64,000 nucleotides of DNA from Streptomyces sp. NBC_01591. GTDB lineage: Bacteria > Actinomycetota > Actinomycetes > Streptomycetales > Streptomycetaceae. A model generated the notes under the pieces. It did not search any database, was not told the DNA's origin, and was given only the letters and a program-made list of their open reading frames with translations. The first letter of the stretch is position 1; the number at the start of each line of letters is the position of its first letter. A program made the position numbers and the translations under genes. This document shows positions 51,466-59,609 of the stretch, piece after piece. The DNA lies in contig NZ_CP109327.1 of NCBI RefSeq assembly GCF_035918155.1, positions 3,348,001-3,412,000 of the forward strand. The letters run 5' to 3'.

Positions 51466-52473
51466 ATGAAACCGCTCAGCATCGGAGATCCCCTTCGGAT
51501 CGGCCCCTATCGCCTTCTCGGTGTCCTCGGCGAGGGTGGGATGGGCAAGATCTATCTCGGGCAGGACAGCCTCGGCGGTTGCGCCGCTGTGAAGGTTCTC
51601 CGCACCGAGATGTCATACGACCAGAACCTGACACAGCGCTTCGTACGCGAGGCATGGACCGCCCGGTCCGTCACCAGCACCGGTGTGGCCAGGGTGCTGG
51701 ATGCGCAGACCGAGGACGGGCGTCCCTGGATCGCCAGCGAGTTCTTGGTCGGTCCCACCCTGGACGAGGCTGTCAGCCTTCACGGTCCGCTCGACGACAT
51801 GATGGTGCGCACCCTGGCCGCCGACCTCGCCCGCGCTCTGGGGGACATCCACGCCGCGGGGCTCGTACACCGTGACGTGAAACCGGCGAATATCGTGATG
51901 ACGTCGGACGGCCCCCGGGTCATCGACTTCGGCATCGCCCGGCCGGAGCACGGGCTCACCCTGACGACTACGGGAGAGATTCCCGTCACTCTCGGGTACG
52001 GTGCGCCCGAACAGGTACTGGGCCGGCGGGTGGGCCCAGCCGCCGACGTCTTCTCCCTGGGTGCCGTGCTGGTGTACGCCGCGACCGGGCAACGCGCTTT
52101 CGGAGGAGGTCACATCGCTGCGGTCCAGTACGAAGTGGTGCATGGACAACCACAGTTGCAACAGGTGCCCGAGACGCTTCGCGCACTCATCGCCCCCTGC
52201 CTCGCCAAGGAGGTCGGTCTGCGCCCGAACCCCGGCCAGATCGCAGCCGCTTTCGCACCCGCGCGCGGCACGGGGGATTTCTGGCGACAGGGTCGTCTCG
52301 GCGCGGTGATCGACCGGCACCATGCGGAGGTACACCGCCTCGTCCCTGCGGCAGCCGGTCCAACCTCGCGTCCGGGCCGGGCCCGACGCCGGTTCCTGGC
52401 CGCGCTCGCTTTCGGAGGGGCAGCGCTCACCGTGGGCGGTGGTACGGCGGCATGGCAGTTCAAGGACGGCTGA
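51466..52473 (+). CDS. Short membrane-anchored Ser/Thr protein kinase
   Basis: A 335-residue PknB-type kinase with complete catalytic motifs: Gly-loop LGEGGMGKIYL, Lys43 in AAVK, HRD at 135-137 (LVHRDVKPAN), DFG at 154-156 and APEQVLG. The C-terminus is a single helix (FLAALAFGGAALTVGGGTAAWQF) and the protein ends after FKDG, so there is practically no extracellular sensor. The last 14 bp overlap the 3' end of the convergent pseudo-mycosin gene. It may act as a partner of the sensor kinase upstream, or it may have lost its sensor by truncation. Confidence 0.9.
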   Translation: MKPLSIGDPLRIGPYRLLGVLGEGGMGKIYLGQDSLGGCAAVKVLRTEMSYDQNLTQRFVREAWTARSVTSTGVARVLDAQTEDGRPWIASEFLVGPTLDEAVSLHGPLDDMMVRTLAADLARALGDIHAAGLVHRDVKPANIVMTSDGPRVIDFGIARPEHGLTLTTTGEIPVTLGYGAPEQVLGRRVGPAADVFSLGAVLVYAATGQRAFGGGHIAAVQYEVVHGQPQLQQVPETLRALIAPCLAKEVGLRPNPGQIAAAFAPARGTGDFWRQGRLGAVIDRHHAEVHRLVPAAAGPTSRPGRARRRFLAALAFGGAALTVGGGTAAWQFKDG

Positions 52474-53698
52474 GCCCGGTACGTCGCCGGTCGGCGATGA
52501 GCAGCGGAACCGCGACGGCAAGGCAGATCAGGCCAGCCGCACACACGCCGAGGGAGACCAGGAAGGCAGTGCCGCGGTGGTCGGTCTCAGCGAATGCTGC
52601 CGGTGTGGTTGCTCCGGCACCACTGCCCACGCCGGGCTGCGCATCAGGCGTCTCGACGAGATCAGGGAGCGGGTAGGTGTCAGCTGGTCCCGAGTCACCC
52701 GGAGTCTTCAGCGCGATCCGGGGGCGGACCGCCCCGTAGCCGACGTAGTCGTTCCGCACGGCACCGCTCTTGGGAGCGCCGGCCGTGTTCAGCAAGACGC
52801 GCAGAACCTGGTAGTTGGTCCAATCCGGGTGCTTGGCCCAGATCAGCGCGGCGGACGCCGCGGTGACGGCTGTAGCCACGGCCGTACCGCTGGTTGTACA
52901 GAGACCCTCGTGCTCAGCGCATGCGCTGAGCACGTCCTCACCGGGAGCACTGAGTGTCACCTCGGGACCGACTGCGGACGATTTGAGGGCTGTCGCGTCC
53001 TTTCTCAGAGCAGCGACTCCGGTGACGCCTGGAATCGCTGCCGGGTTCTTCACCGGCCGTTTCGGAAATTCGGAGTCACCTACAGCAGCGAAGATCAATT
53101 TCCCCTTGGACAGAGCGTAAATCACGGCTTCATTCACTGCCCCACCACCACTCAGAATGGCAGTTACCGAGATGCTGATTATTTTCGCTTCCGAGTCCGC
53201 CGCATACCGGATAGCGGGCACCAAGTCACTATTGACCGCTATCGACCGCTCGCCGGAATCCGGGGTTTCGGTTCCGTCCGATACTTTCAGGGGAAGGATC
53301 TTCGCGCCGGGAGCGAGCCCGTACGCACTTTCCCTGCCGCCCGCCCCCTTCCCGGTTCCGGCTATCACAGCGGCGGCCGTGGTGCCTGCTTCGTCGTGCT
53401 CCCCGGCAACCCCGTCGGTGAAATCCTTGCCTTCGAGGAGTCGCCCGGCCAGCTCGGGCACCTCGCGCACCCCGGTATCGATGACGGCGACGATCACGCC
53501 TTCGCCGGTGCTCGTACGCCACATCGTTTCCGCCTGCATTGCGCCGAGGTGCCACTGCCGGGACAGGACGGTGGCAGCAGACCCTGTGGTGGCCGAGGCG
53601 CCGACCAGCAAGAGTGCCAGCCCGGCAGGGAGACCCGTCCGGCGCCACGACCGTCGGCGGCCCCTGACACCCTCGCACCGATCACGCAGCATCCTCAT
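52460..53698 (-). CDS. Catalytically dead mycosin-like subtilase (pseudoprotease)
   Basis: A 412-residue S8-fold protein with a signal peptide (TGLPAGLALLLVGASATTGSA) and a C-terminal helix (FLVSLGVCAAGLICLAVAVPLLI), the plan of a type VII secretion mycosin. Aligned with the neighbour encoded just upstream, the catalytic Asp is kept (Asp74 in AVIDTG). The His is Ala104 (EAGTTAAAVIAGTG against NHGTGMAGLIAGTG). The oxyanion Asn is Asp208 (AAVGDSE against AAGNSAD), and the nucleophile Ser is Ala273 (SGTAVATA against SGTSDATA). The rest is well conserved. Its ATG overlaps the active mycosin stop, so both are made together. It is likely a regulatory or structural partner. Confidence 0.88.
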   Translation of the reverse strand: MRMLRDRCEGVRGRRRSWRRTGLPAGLALLLVGASATTGSAATVLSRQWHLGAMQAETMWRTSTGEGVIVAVIDTGVREVPELAGRLLEGKDFTDGVAGEHDEAGTTAAAVIAGTGKGAGGRESAYGLAPGAKILPLKVSDGTETPDSGERSIAVNSDLVPAIRYAADSEAKIISISVTAILSGGGAVNEAVIYALSKGKLIFAAVGDSEFPKRPVKNPAAIPGVTGVAALRKDATALKSSAVGPEVTLSAPGEDVLSACAEHEGLCTTSGTAVATAVTAASAALIWAKHPDWTNYQVLRVLLNTAGAPKSGAVRNDYVGYGAVRPRIALKTPGDSGPADTYPLPDLVETPDAQPGVGSGAGATTPAAFAETDHRGTAFLVSLGVCAAGLICLAVAVPLLIADRRRTGLSRP

Positions 53699-55092
53699 CG
53701 GGTGGGCCCGCCACCCCGGCTCGGAGGGCCGGGGTGCGGCGAGCGGGGATCCTGGGCACCCGGCGGCGGAGCATAGGACGGGTGCGCAGGCTGCGGGGAC
53801 TGGGGCTGCTGGTACGGGGGTGGAGAGTGGGGCTGCTGGTGCGCGTACGGCGGCGGGGCCGAGGCGGCTGCCGTTCGACGGCGGGAGCGGATGGCCGCGA
53901 AGGCAACAGCGACACCGGCGAGCACCGCCGCACCGACGCCCACACCGATCCAGAGCCCAGTATTGACCCCGTCGTCGTCGGCCGGAGCCGCGGCATCCGG
54001 CTTGCCGCTCTCCTCGGAACTGCTGCCTTCCTTGGACGGCTCGGCGGCGGGAGCCGGGGACGCCGCTGCGGCAAGGTCGGGGAGCGGGTACTCGTCCGCG
54101 GGGCCGGGGTCACCCGGGGTCTTCAGGGCGATGCGGGGACGGACGATCCCGTAGCCGATGTAGTCCGTGCGCTCGTCGCCACTGATCGGGCCACCGGCCG
54201 TGTTGAGCATGACGCGCAGAACCTGATTGTTCGTCCAATCGGGGTGCTTGGACCAGATCAGGGCAGCGGATGCGGAGACGATGGCGGTGGCATCGCTGGT
54301 ACCGCTGCTCTTGCACAGCTGAGTACCCCCACTGCAGGTGTGGACCATGTCCACACCCGGGGCGGCCAGGTCGACCTGCGGACCATATTGAGAGGACTTG
54401 GCCCTCTTGAGGTCCTTCCCGATCGCCCCAACACCGACGACACCAGGTGTTCCGGCCGGGTACTCGATCGCGTTTCCCTCATCAGCGCTGTTCCCTGCGG
54501 CTGCGAAAACGAGCGACCCCTTGCCCAGGGCGTACTTCACGGCATCCGTGAGACGTTGCGATCCCACATTTTTACCGAGAGAGATATTAATTACTTTGGC
54601 ACCGTTGTCAGCCGCAAAACGAATCCCTACAGACACATCGTCGTTGAAATTTTCATCCCCTGTCGCCCCATTGACTTTTCCGAAGTTATCCCTCACGCGA
54701 ATGGGGAGAATTTTACTCGACGGCGCTAGCCCAAAGGCACCGCCCCCACCGCCGGAATCGCCCGTCCCGGCGATGAGACCAGCCATCCCGGTCCCGTGAT
54801 TGCCGTAATCGGTGTGCTCATCACCTGGAGAGTCTGCCGCCAGGTCTTTCCCTTTGAGTACACGCCCTCGGAGATCAGGGGTTGACGCATCGACACCTGA
54901 ATCAATAACGGCAACGGTAACGTTTTCTCCCGTACTCGACGCCCGCATCTGGTCGGCCTGCATCACGTCCAGGTGCCACTGCCTCGCACGTACAGAATCC
55001 GCGGACACAGGGCTGGCGCCCACCAGTAGCGACGCCGCTACCGCGGATACGACGGTTCCACGACGGATGACCGCTGCACTGCTGGTACGCAT
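53695..55092 (-). CDS. Mycosin-like membrane-anchored subtilase (type VII secretion-associated)
   Basis: A 465-residue S8 protease. Signal peptide: IRRGTVVSAVAASLLVGASPVSA. Catalytic Asp64 (AVIDSG), His99 (GNHGTGMAG), oxyanion Asn201 (AAAGNSAD) and Ser266 (SGTSDATA) are all present. After the catalytic domain comes PADEYPLPDL, a Glu/Ser/Pro-rich spacer, one membrane helix (VNTGLWIGVGVGAAVLAGVAVAFA) and a cytosolic Pro/Gln/Tyr-rich tail. Mycosins are required at ESX/type VII secretion membranes. ATG at 55092 with AGAGGGAATGGG. Part of a four-gene operon with two WXG-type proteins and a pseudo-mycosin. The substrate is unknown. Confidence 0.93.
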   Translation of the reverse strand: MRTSSAAVIRRGTVVSAVAASLLVGASPVSADSVRARQWHLDVMQADQMRASSTGENVTVAVIDSGVDASTPDLRGRVLKGKDLAADSPGDEHTDYGNHGTGMAGLIAGTGDSGGGGGAFGLAPSSKILPIRVRDNFGKVNGATGDENFNDDVSVGIRFAADNGAKVINISLGKNVGSQRLTDAVKYALGKGSLVFAAAGNSADEGNAIEYPAGTPGVVGVGAIGKDLKRAKSSQYGPQVDLAAPGVDMVHTCSGGTQLCKSSGTSDATAIVSASAALIWSKHPDWTNNQVLRVMLNTAGGPISGDERTDYIGYGIVRPRIALKTPGDPGPADEYPLPDLAAAASPAPAAEPSKEGSSSEESGKPDAAAPADDDGVNTGLWIGVGVGAAVLAGVAVAFAAIRSRRRTAAASAPPPYAHQQPHSPPPYQQPQSPQPAHPSYAPPPGAQDPRSPHPGPPSRGGGPTR

Positions 55093-55121
55093 CCCATTCC
55101 CTCTGTCTGTTTTCCTGCTAC

Positions 55122-56555
55122 TCAGTCGATCACTGGTGGGACAACCCGTCGGCTGCCCTGCTGCCACGTCTCTTCGTCCTCGACGAGATAGTCCAGCCGT
55201 TCACGGTCGTCACGGCGCGGTTCCCCGGCGCGCTGAGGGGTTGCCGCTCCGCCGCGCCCCATCTGACCGGCAGCACGACTGCCGTCGCCCGCTGCCACGC
55301 CCCGCACCAGACCGGTGCCTCCAGGAGTGAACGGGCGTACAGATGTCCGTCCTGGCTGCTGTGGACGACCTCCCACCATGCCCCCGGTCTCCCCTGCAAG
55401 TCGGCGGCCACCCACCATTCCGCTCTGGCCACCGCTCCCGAATCCGCCCATGCCCGCGCCGTGCCCCATCGCTCCACGGCCGGCGTGCGTACCCTCGCCA
55501 CCGATCACGGTGCCACGAGGAAGGCCCCCCGCAGGCCGCCCGGACGTCTGCGCGACCGGACGGCCACCGACAATCCCATCGTCTCGGGCCGGGCGACCGA
55601 CCGGGCTCACACCCGTACTCCCGTTGCCCACAGACATCGGTGGACGAGTGACCCCGGTCGTCCTCCCGCCGCCGCTCGTCGTCTGAGGCGGCCCTCCCCC
55701 GATGACGGGCGGCAGAACGGCAGGCGTATTGAGGAATCCATCGGGCTTGCCCGGCCCCGGAGTTACGGACGGACCCACCACAGGATTTGACGGAGCCGTC
55801 GGCGGCAGCGTCGCAACACTGTCGATCTCCATATCCACCGGAGGCCGCACCACGCCGGCGACCGGTGCCGTCACGCTCGCGTGCGTGGACGACGGCGCTG
55901 TCACGCTGCCCACCGCTCCGTGACCGCCCACAGACGTCGAGGAGCTTCCAGCATGGGCACCGACAGCTCCCCCGGCCGATCCCCCGCCGGACATGTGTTC
56001 GTTGGTGTCGCTCTTCTCGGCCAACGTGTCCGGCGCGATCACCCGCGGCGGTGGCGGAAACTCAGGCTTTTCCAGCTTGCCGAAGCCTTCGACCGACTGG
56101 GAGTACGTCTGGGAGAGCTTCCTCATCTCCGCAGCCGCCACGTCCCGTTCCTCTGTCAGCTTCCGCACCAGAGCTGTGGCATCCGGGTCGTTGGGGGTCT
56201 GGAGGGCAGCCTTCATGTTCGCCTCCGGATCCCCCTGGGGGCGCGGTGTCGCCGCCTTGGCCAGCGCGATCGCGTCAGCCGCGTGGCTCAGCTGCGTCGA
56301 CGCCCCCCTGCTGTACAGACCGAGACGCAGCGTCGCATTGGCCAGGTCCGCGCTCCAGGTGCGGAACGACTCTGCCCCCTGTCCCTTCCATTCCACCATC
56401 TGTGGACGGATCTTCAGTTCCTCACCGACCTTGTCGATCTCCTTCGCGGCGCTCTCCAAGCGATCGGCCACAGCCTTGACGGCCTCGCTGTTGGCCTGAT
56501 CCAGCCACGCAACCAGCTGCGCGTGGGACATGCCCTCGAACGATGTCGTACTCAT
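55122..56555 (-). CDS. WXG100-domain protein with long Pro/Gly/Thr tail (ESX/PPE-like)
   Basis: A 477-residue protein. The first about 160 residues are helical and WXG100-like: SHAQLVAWLDQANSEAVKAV, then EWKGQGAESFRTWSADL with W56-x-G58, and KLTEERDVAAAEMRKLSQTY. The remaining 300 residues are low in complexity, rich in Gly, Pro, Thr and Arg, with repeated MVGGR or IVGGRP elements. No signal peptide. This fits a type VII secreted or wall-spanning protein in the manner of mycobacterial PPE proteins and EspK-like partners. It is the second gene of the operon, 30 bp before the mycosin. Role in the complex is inferred. Confidence 0.85.
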   Translation of the reverse strand: MSTTSFEGMSHAQLVAWLDQANSEAVKAVADRLESAAKEIDKVGEELKIRPQMVEWKGQGAESFRTWSADLANATLRLGLYSRGASTQLSHAADAIALAKAATPRPQGDPEANMKAALQTPNDPDATALVRKLTEERDVAAAEMRKLSQTYSQSVEGFGKLEKPEFPPPPRVIAPDTLAEKSDTNEHMSGGGSAGGAVGAHAGSSSTSVGGHGAVGSVTAPSSTHASVTAPVAGVVRPPVDMEIDSVATLPPTAPSNPVVGPSVTPGPGKPDGFLNTPAVLPPVIGGGPPQTTSGGGRTTGVTRPPMSVGNGSTGVSPVGRPARDDGIVGGRPVAQTSGRPAGGLPRGTVIGGEGTHAGRGAMGHGAGMGGFGSGGQSGMVGGRRLAGETGGMVGGRPQQPGRTSVRPFTPGGTGLVRGVAAGDGSRAAGQMGRGGAATPQRAGEPRRDDRERLDYLVEDEETWQQGSRRVVPPVID

Positions 56556-56603
56556 CCCGCTCCCCCGTTCATACCAGCGATCGCCAAGTGATCTTCATCG
56601 CCG

Positions 56604-57140
56604 TCATGCAGATCCGGTCTCCTTCGTCGGCGAAGGCTGGGGAGTCGTCGTGGGCTGCCCACCGCCCTGCTTACCCTCGTTCGGAACCGGGTTGTACTCA
56701 CCCTCGTAGTGCTCCTCCGCGCCTCGCTTGATGGCGAGCATGCGGTCACGGATGTCATCGTCCAGGTTCTCGTAGCCTGTGTGCGCCGCCAGGACCGCGA
56801 TACCCAAACCCTCTATGGAATCCGACAGCAGCTTCGAGAGGGTTTCCAGCTCCGTAATGACGTTCTGGTACGAGCTATACAAACCGGACGCCTCTGCCCA
56901 CGCAGGATCGCCGAACTGAGTCTCACCGATGGCGACTTCGCCCAGCTTCTTCGCGTCTGCCGGAGAGGCCTTCAGGTCGCGGAGGAGGCCGTCGATGCGG
57001 TCGCGGAACTTGGTGAACGACGAGAGTTCGGTGAACAGTTCGCTCGCGACGCCCGGGGAGATCGCCCCGGCTGCTCCTATCGCACCGATGACGCCCCATG
57101 AGTACGCCGGTGATTCCGCCCCCGGATCGTTCTTCCCCAC
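56604..57140 (-). CDS. ESX-like helical protein, first gene of mycosin operon
   Basis: A 178-residue protein, start GTG at 57140 (VGKNDPGAESPAYSW) after GGGGAGGG. Helical through the middle: FTELSSFTKFRDRIDGLLRD, ETQFGDPAWAEASGLYSSYQ, NVITELETLSKLLSDSIEGL, GYENLDDDIRDRMLAIKRGA. No W-x-G is evident, yet the pattern of long amphipathic helices and its position before a WXG100 gene suggest a heterodimer partner. A disordered QPTTTPQPSPTKE tail ends the protein. The longer frame to 57248 overlaps a palindrome and is not supported. Confidence 0.75.
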   Translation of the reverse strand: MGKNDPGAESPAYSWGVIGAIGAAGAISPGVASELFTELSSFTKFRDRIDGLLRDLKASPADAKKLGEVAIGETQFGDPAWAEASGLYSSYQNVITELETLSKLLSDSIEGLGIAVLAAHTGYENLDDDIRDRMLAIKRGAEEHYEGEYNPVPNEGKQGGGQPTTTPQPSPTKETGSA

Positions 57141-57211
57141 AGTGCCCTCCCCCGTTCGGCAACAGCCGTTCACCGCTTCGAGGTTCACCTTAGCCAGCGG
57201 CGGTGACACTG

Positions 57212-57247
57212 TGCATCTCCGGGTTGCATCTGCAACCCGGAGATGCA
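57212..57247. promoter_or_regulatory. Near-perfect 36-bp palindrome upstream of the mycosin operon
   Basis: TGCATCTCCGGGTTGCA (57212-57228) and its exact complement TGCAACCCGGAGATGCA (57231-57247) flank only two bases. It lies 26 bp after the molybdopterin-subunit stop and 71 bp before the first gene of the mycosin operon, both on the minus strand. The 2-nt loop and lack of a U-run make an operator at least as likely as a terminator. Confidence 0.6.
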
Positions 57248-57272
57248 ACGGATCACGCCATCCGTGCCGGGC

Positions 57273-59609
57273 TCAGGAGTTGGGGGCCGCCACCGCCGCC
57301 TGGGGTCTGATGGGGAGGCGGTTTATCGGGCGGCCGGTGGCTGCGCGTACGGCTGCGGCCACGGCTGCCGGGGACGTCACCACGGGGACCGCCGAGGCGG
57401 GCTTGGCGCCGAAGGGGGCCACCACGTCGCGTTCTTCGATGAGTTTGACGATGCGAATTTCGGGTGCGTCCAGGGCGGTCGGGAGCGCGTAGCCCGTGAG
57501 GTCGGGGTGGCGGATCAGGCCGCGGGCGCTGCGGAGGTTCTCGGTGAGGGCGGCGCCGATGCCCTGGGTGATGCCGGCCTCGATACGGGTCGCCAGCTGG
57601 GACGGGTTGAGGATCCGGCCGACGTCCTGGGCGATCGCCATCTCGACGACCCGGACGGAGCCGAGCTCGATATCGACGTCCACCACCGCGCGGATCGCGC
57701 AGAAGGCGAGGCCGACGAAGGCGTCGCCCTGGCCGTTCTCGTCGAGGGGTTCGGTCGGGTGGGGGCGGCACTGGGCGGTGGCCCAGAGTTCCTTGCCGTC
57801 CATCGCTTCCGTGACCGTCGTGGACAGCACACCGTCGTACGAAGTGATCTTGCCGTCGGCGATCTGCAGCAGCTCCGTGGACATGCCGAACTTGTGGGCC
57901 AGGGGCTGGAGGAGCTGGGTGCGGACCATCTTGGCGGCGCGTTCCACCGCCCCGGCCGAGACCCAGGTGTGGCGGCCGTGCGTCGCCGGGCCCGCCGGGG
58001 GCTGGTCGGTGTCGACGGACGCCACGTGGACCTCTTCGATGCCCAGGGTCTCCTGGACGACCTGGCGGGCGAGGGTCGAGAAACCCTGGCCCGTCTCGAC
58101 CGCCGCGCAGATGACCGTGGCGATGCCGTCGTGGACCCTGACCGTGGCCGTGGAGACCTCGTCGGCGCCCTCGGCGCCGAGCATGTGGACCATGCCGAGC
58201 GCGTAGCCGACCCCCCGGCGCACCGCACCGGGTTCGCCCGCGCCCTCGGGCCCGCCGGGGAGCAGCCAGTCGTCCTCCGGGGCGTCCTTGGGGAGGGCGG
58301 GGAGGGGGAAGTCCCGTACGGAGGTGAGAAGTTCGGAGACGGGTGCGGGGCAGGTCACCGTCTGACCGGTGGGCAGGATGTCGCCGGTGGACAGGGCGTT
58401 GCGCAGGCGCAGTTCGGCCGGGTCGATGCCGAGCTTGGCGGCCAGCTTGTCCATCTGGCCCTCGTACGCGGCGCAGACCTGCATCGCGCCTTCGCCCCGG
58501 ACGTGGCCGGACGGCGGGTTGTTCGTACGGACGGCCCAGCCCTCGATGAACGCGTGCGGGACGACGTACGGGCCGCAGGCGAACGCGACAGCGGCGGCCA
58601 GCGACTCGGACGAGGAGTCGGCGTACGCGCCCGCGTCGAGCAGGATCTGCGCCTCGACCTTCACCAGCCGCCCGTCGGCGTCCGCGTGGTGGCGGTAGCG
58701 CAGCAGCGTCGGGTGGCGGTGGGAGTGGCCGAGGAAGGACTCCTCGCGGGTGGCGGCCAGTTTGACCGGGCAGCCGGTGCGCAGTGCGAGCAGGCCGAGC
58801 GGAAGCTGGAATCCGGGGTCCTCGCGGTCGCCGGTCGCGCCGGGGACACCCGTGACGACGACCTTCACCCGGTCCGGTTCGAGGCCGAAGCAGGCGGCGG
58901 CGAGATCGCGGTCGGTGTGCGGGTCGGTGGAGGCGGTGTAGATCTCCACGCCGCCGTCGGGGCGGGGCACGGCGAGCCCGGCCTCGGCGCCGATCGGGGC
59001 CGGGTCCTGACGGCCGATGCGGTACAGGCCCTCGACGACGACCTCGCCGGTGACGTCCGGGTCTCCGTAGCGCAGCGGGATGTGGCGGATCAGATTGCCG
59101 TCGGGGTGCAGCGGTTCAGCGGCGAAGGCCTTCTCCGGGTCGGTGACCGGTTCGAGGATCTCGTACTCGACGGCGATGGCCGCGGCGGCGAGCCTGGCCG
59201 TGTCGGGGTGGTCGGCGGCGACCGCGGCGATCGGCTCGCCGTGGTGGCGGACCAGGTCGGACGCGAAGACCGGGCGGTCGACGACCCTGCGGCCGTACGC
59301 GGCCTCCCCCGGGATGTCCTCGTGCGTGATGACGGCCCGTACCCCCGGCATCTCGCCGGCGGCCGAAGTATCGATGGACAGGATGCGGGCGTGCGGGTGC
59401 GGGGAGCGGAGGACGGCCGCCCAGAGCAGGCCCTCGGCCCAGAGGTCGGCGGCGTACGGGAAGGTGCCCTCGGTCTTGGCGCGCGCGTCGGCGGGCAGCA
59501 GCGAGACGCCGAGGCCGAGCGCGGGCGGCTCGGTGTCGGGGCCCTCGGTCGCCGGGGTGGTGATCCGTGTGCTGGTCGCGTTGGCAGCGGTGGCTGCGTC
59601 GTTGCTCAC
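57273..59609 (-). CDS. Molybdenum hydroxylase large subunit (xanthine dehydrogenase family, molybdopterin-binding)
   Basis: The catalytic subunit of a xanthine dehydrogenase/CO dehydrogenase-type enzyme, 778 residues. Signatures include ADARAKTEGTFPYAADL (domain start), AVVEPGQDPAPIGAEAG-like cofactor regions, HVRGEGAMQVCAAYEGQMDK and VICAAVETGQGFSTLARQVV, the last near the molybdopterin site. Conserved Glu is expected near the end (LGSVRVVEMAIAQDVGRILN is present). The GTG at 59609 overlaps the stop of the 2Fe-2S gene. Together with the FAD and iron-sulfur genes it forms one operon. Substrate (a purine or another aromatic heterocycle) cannot be told from sequence. Confidence 0.9.
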   Translation of the reverse strand: MSNDAATAANATSTRITTPATEGPDTEPPALGLGVSLLPADARAKTEGTFPYAADLWAEGLLWAAVLRSPHPHARILSIDTSAAGEMPGVRAVITHEDIPGEAAYGRRVVDRPVFASDLVRHHGEPIAAVAADHPDTARLAAAAIAVEYEILEPVTDPEKAFAAEPLHPDGNLIRHIPLRYGDPDVTGEVVVEGLYRIGRQDPAPIGAEAGLAVPRPDGGVEIYTASTDPHTDRDLAAACFGLEPDRVKVVVTGVPGATGDREDPGFQLPLGLLALRTGCPVKLAATREESFLGHSHRHPTLLRYRHHADADGRLVKVEAQILLDAGAYADSSSESLAAAVAFACGPYVVPHAFIEGWAVRTNNPPSGHVRGEGAMQVCAAYEGQMDKLAAKLGIDPAELRLRNALSTGDILPTGQTVTCPAPVSELLTSVRDFPLPALPKDAPEDDWLLPGGPEGAGEPGAVRRGVGYALGMVHMLGAEGADEVSTATVRVHDGIATVICAAVETGQGFSTLARQVVQETLGIEEVHVASVDTDQPPAGPATHGRHTWVSAGAVERAAKMVRTQLLQPLAHKFGMSTELLQIADGKITSYDGVLSTTVTEAMDGKELWATAQCRPHPTEPLDENGQGDAFVGLAFCAIRAVVDVDIELGSVRVVEMAIAQDVGRILNPSQLATRIEAGITQGIGAALTENLRSARGLIRHPDLTGYALPTALDAPEIRIVKLIEERDVVAPFGAKPASAVPVVTSPAAVAAAVRAATGRPINRLPIRPQAAVAAPNS

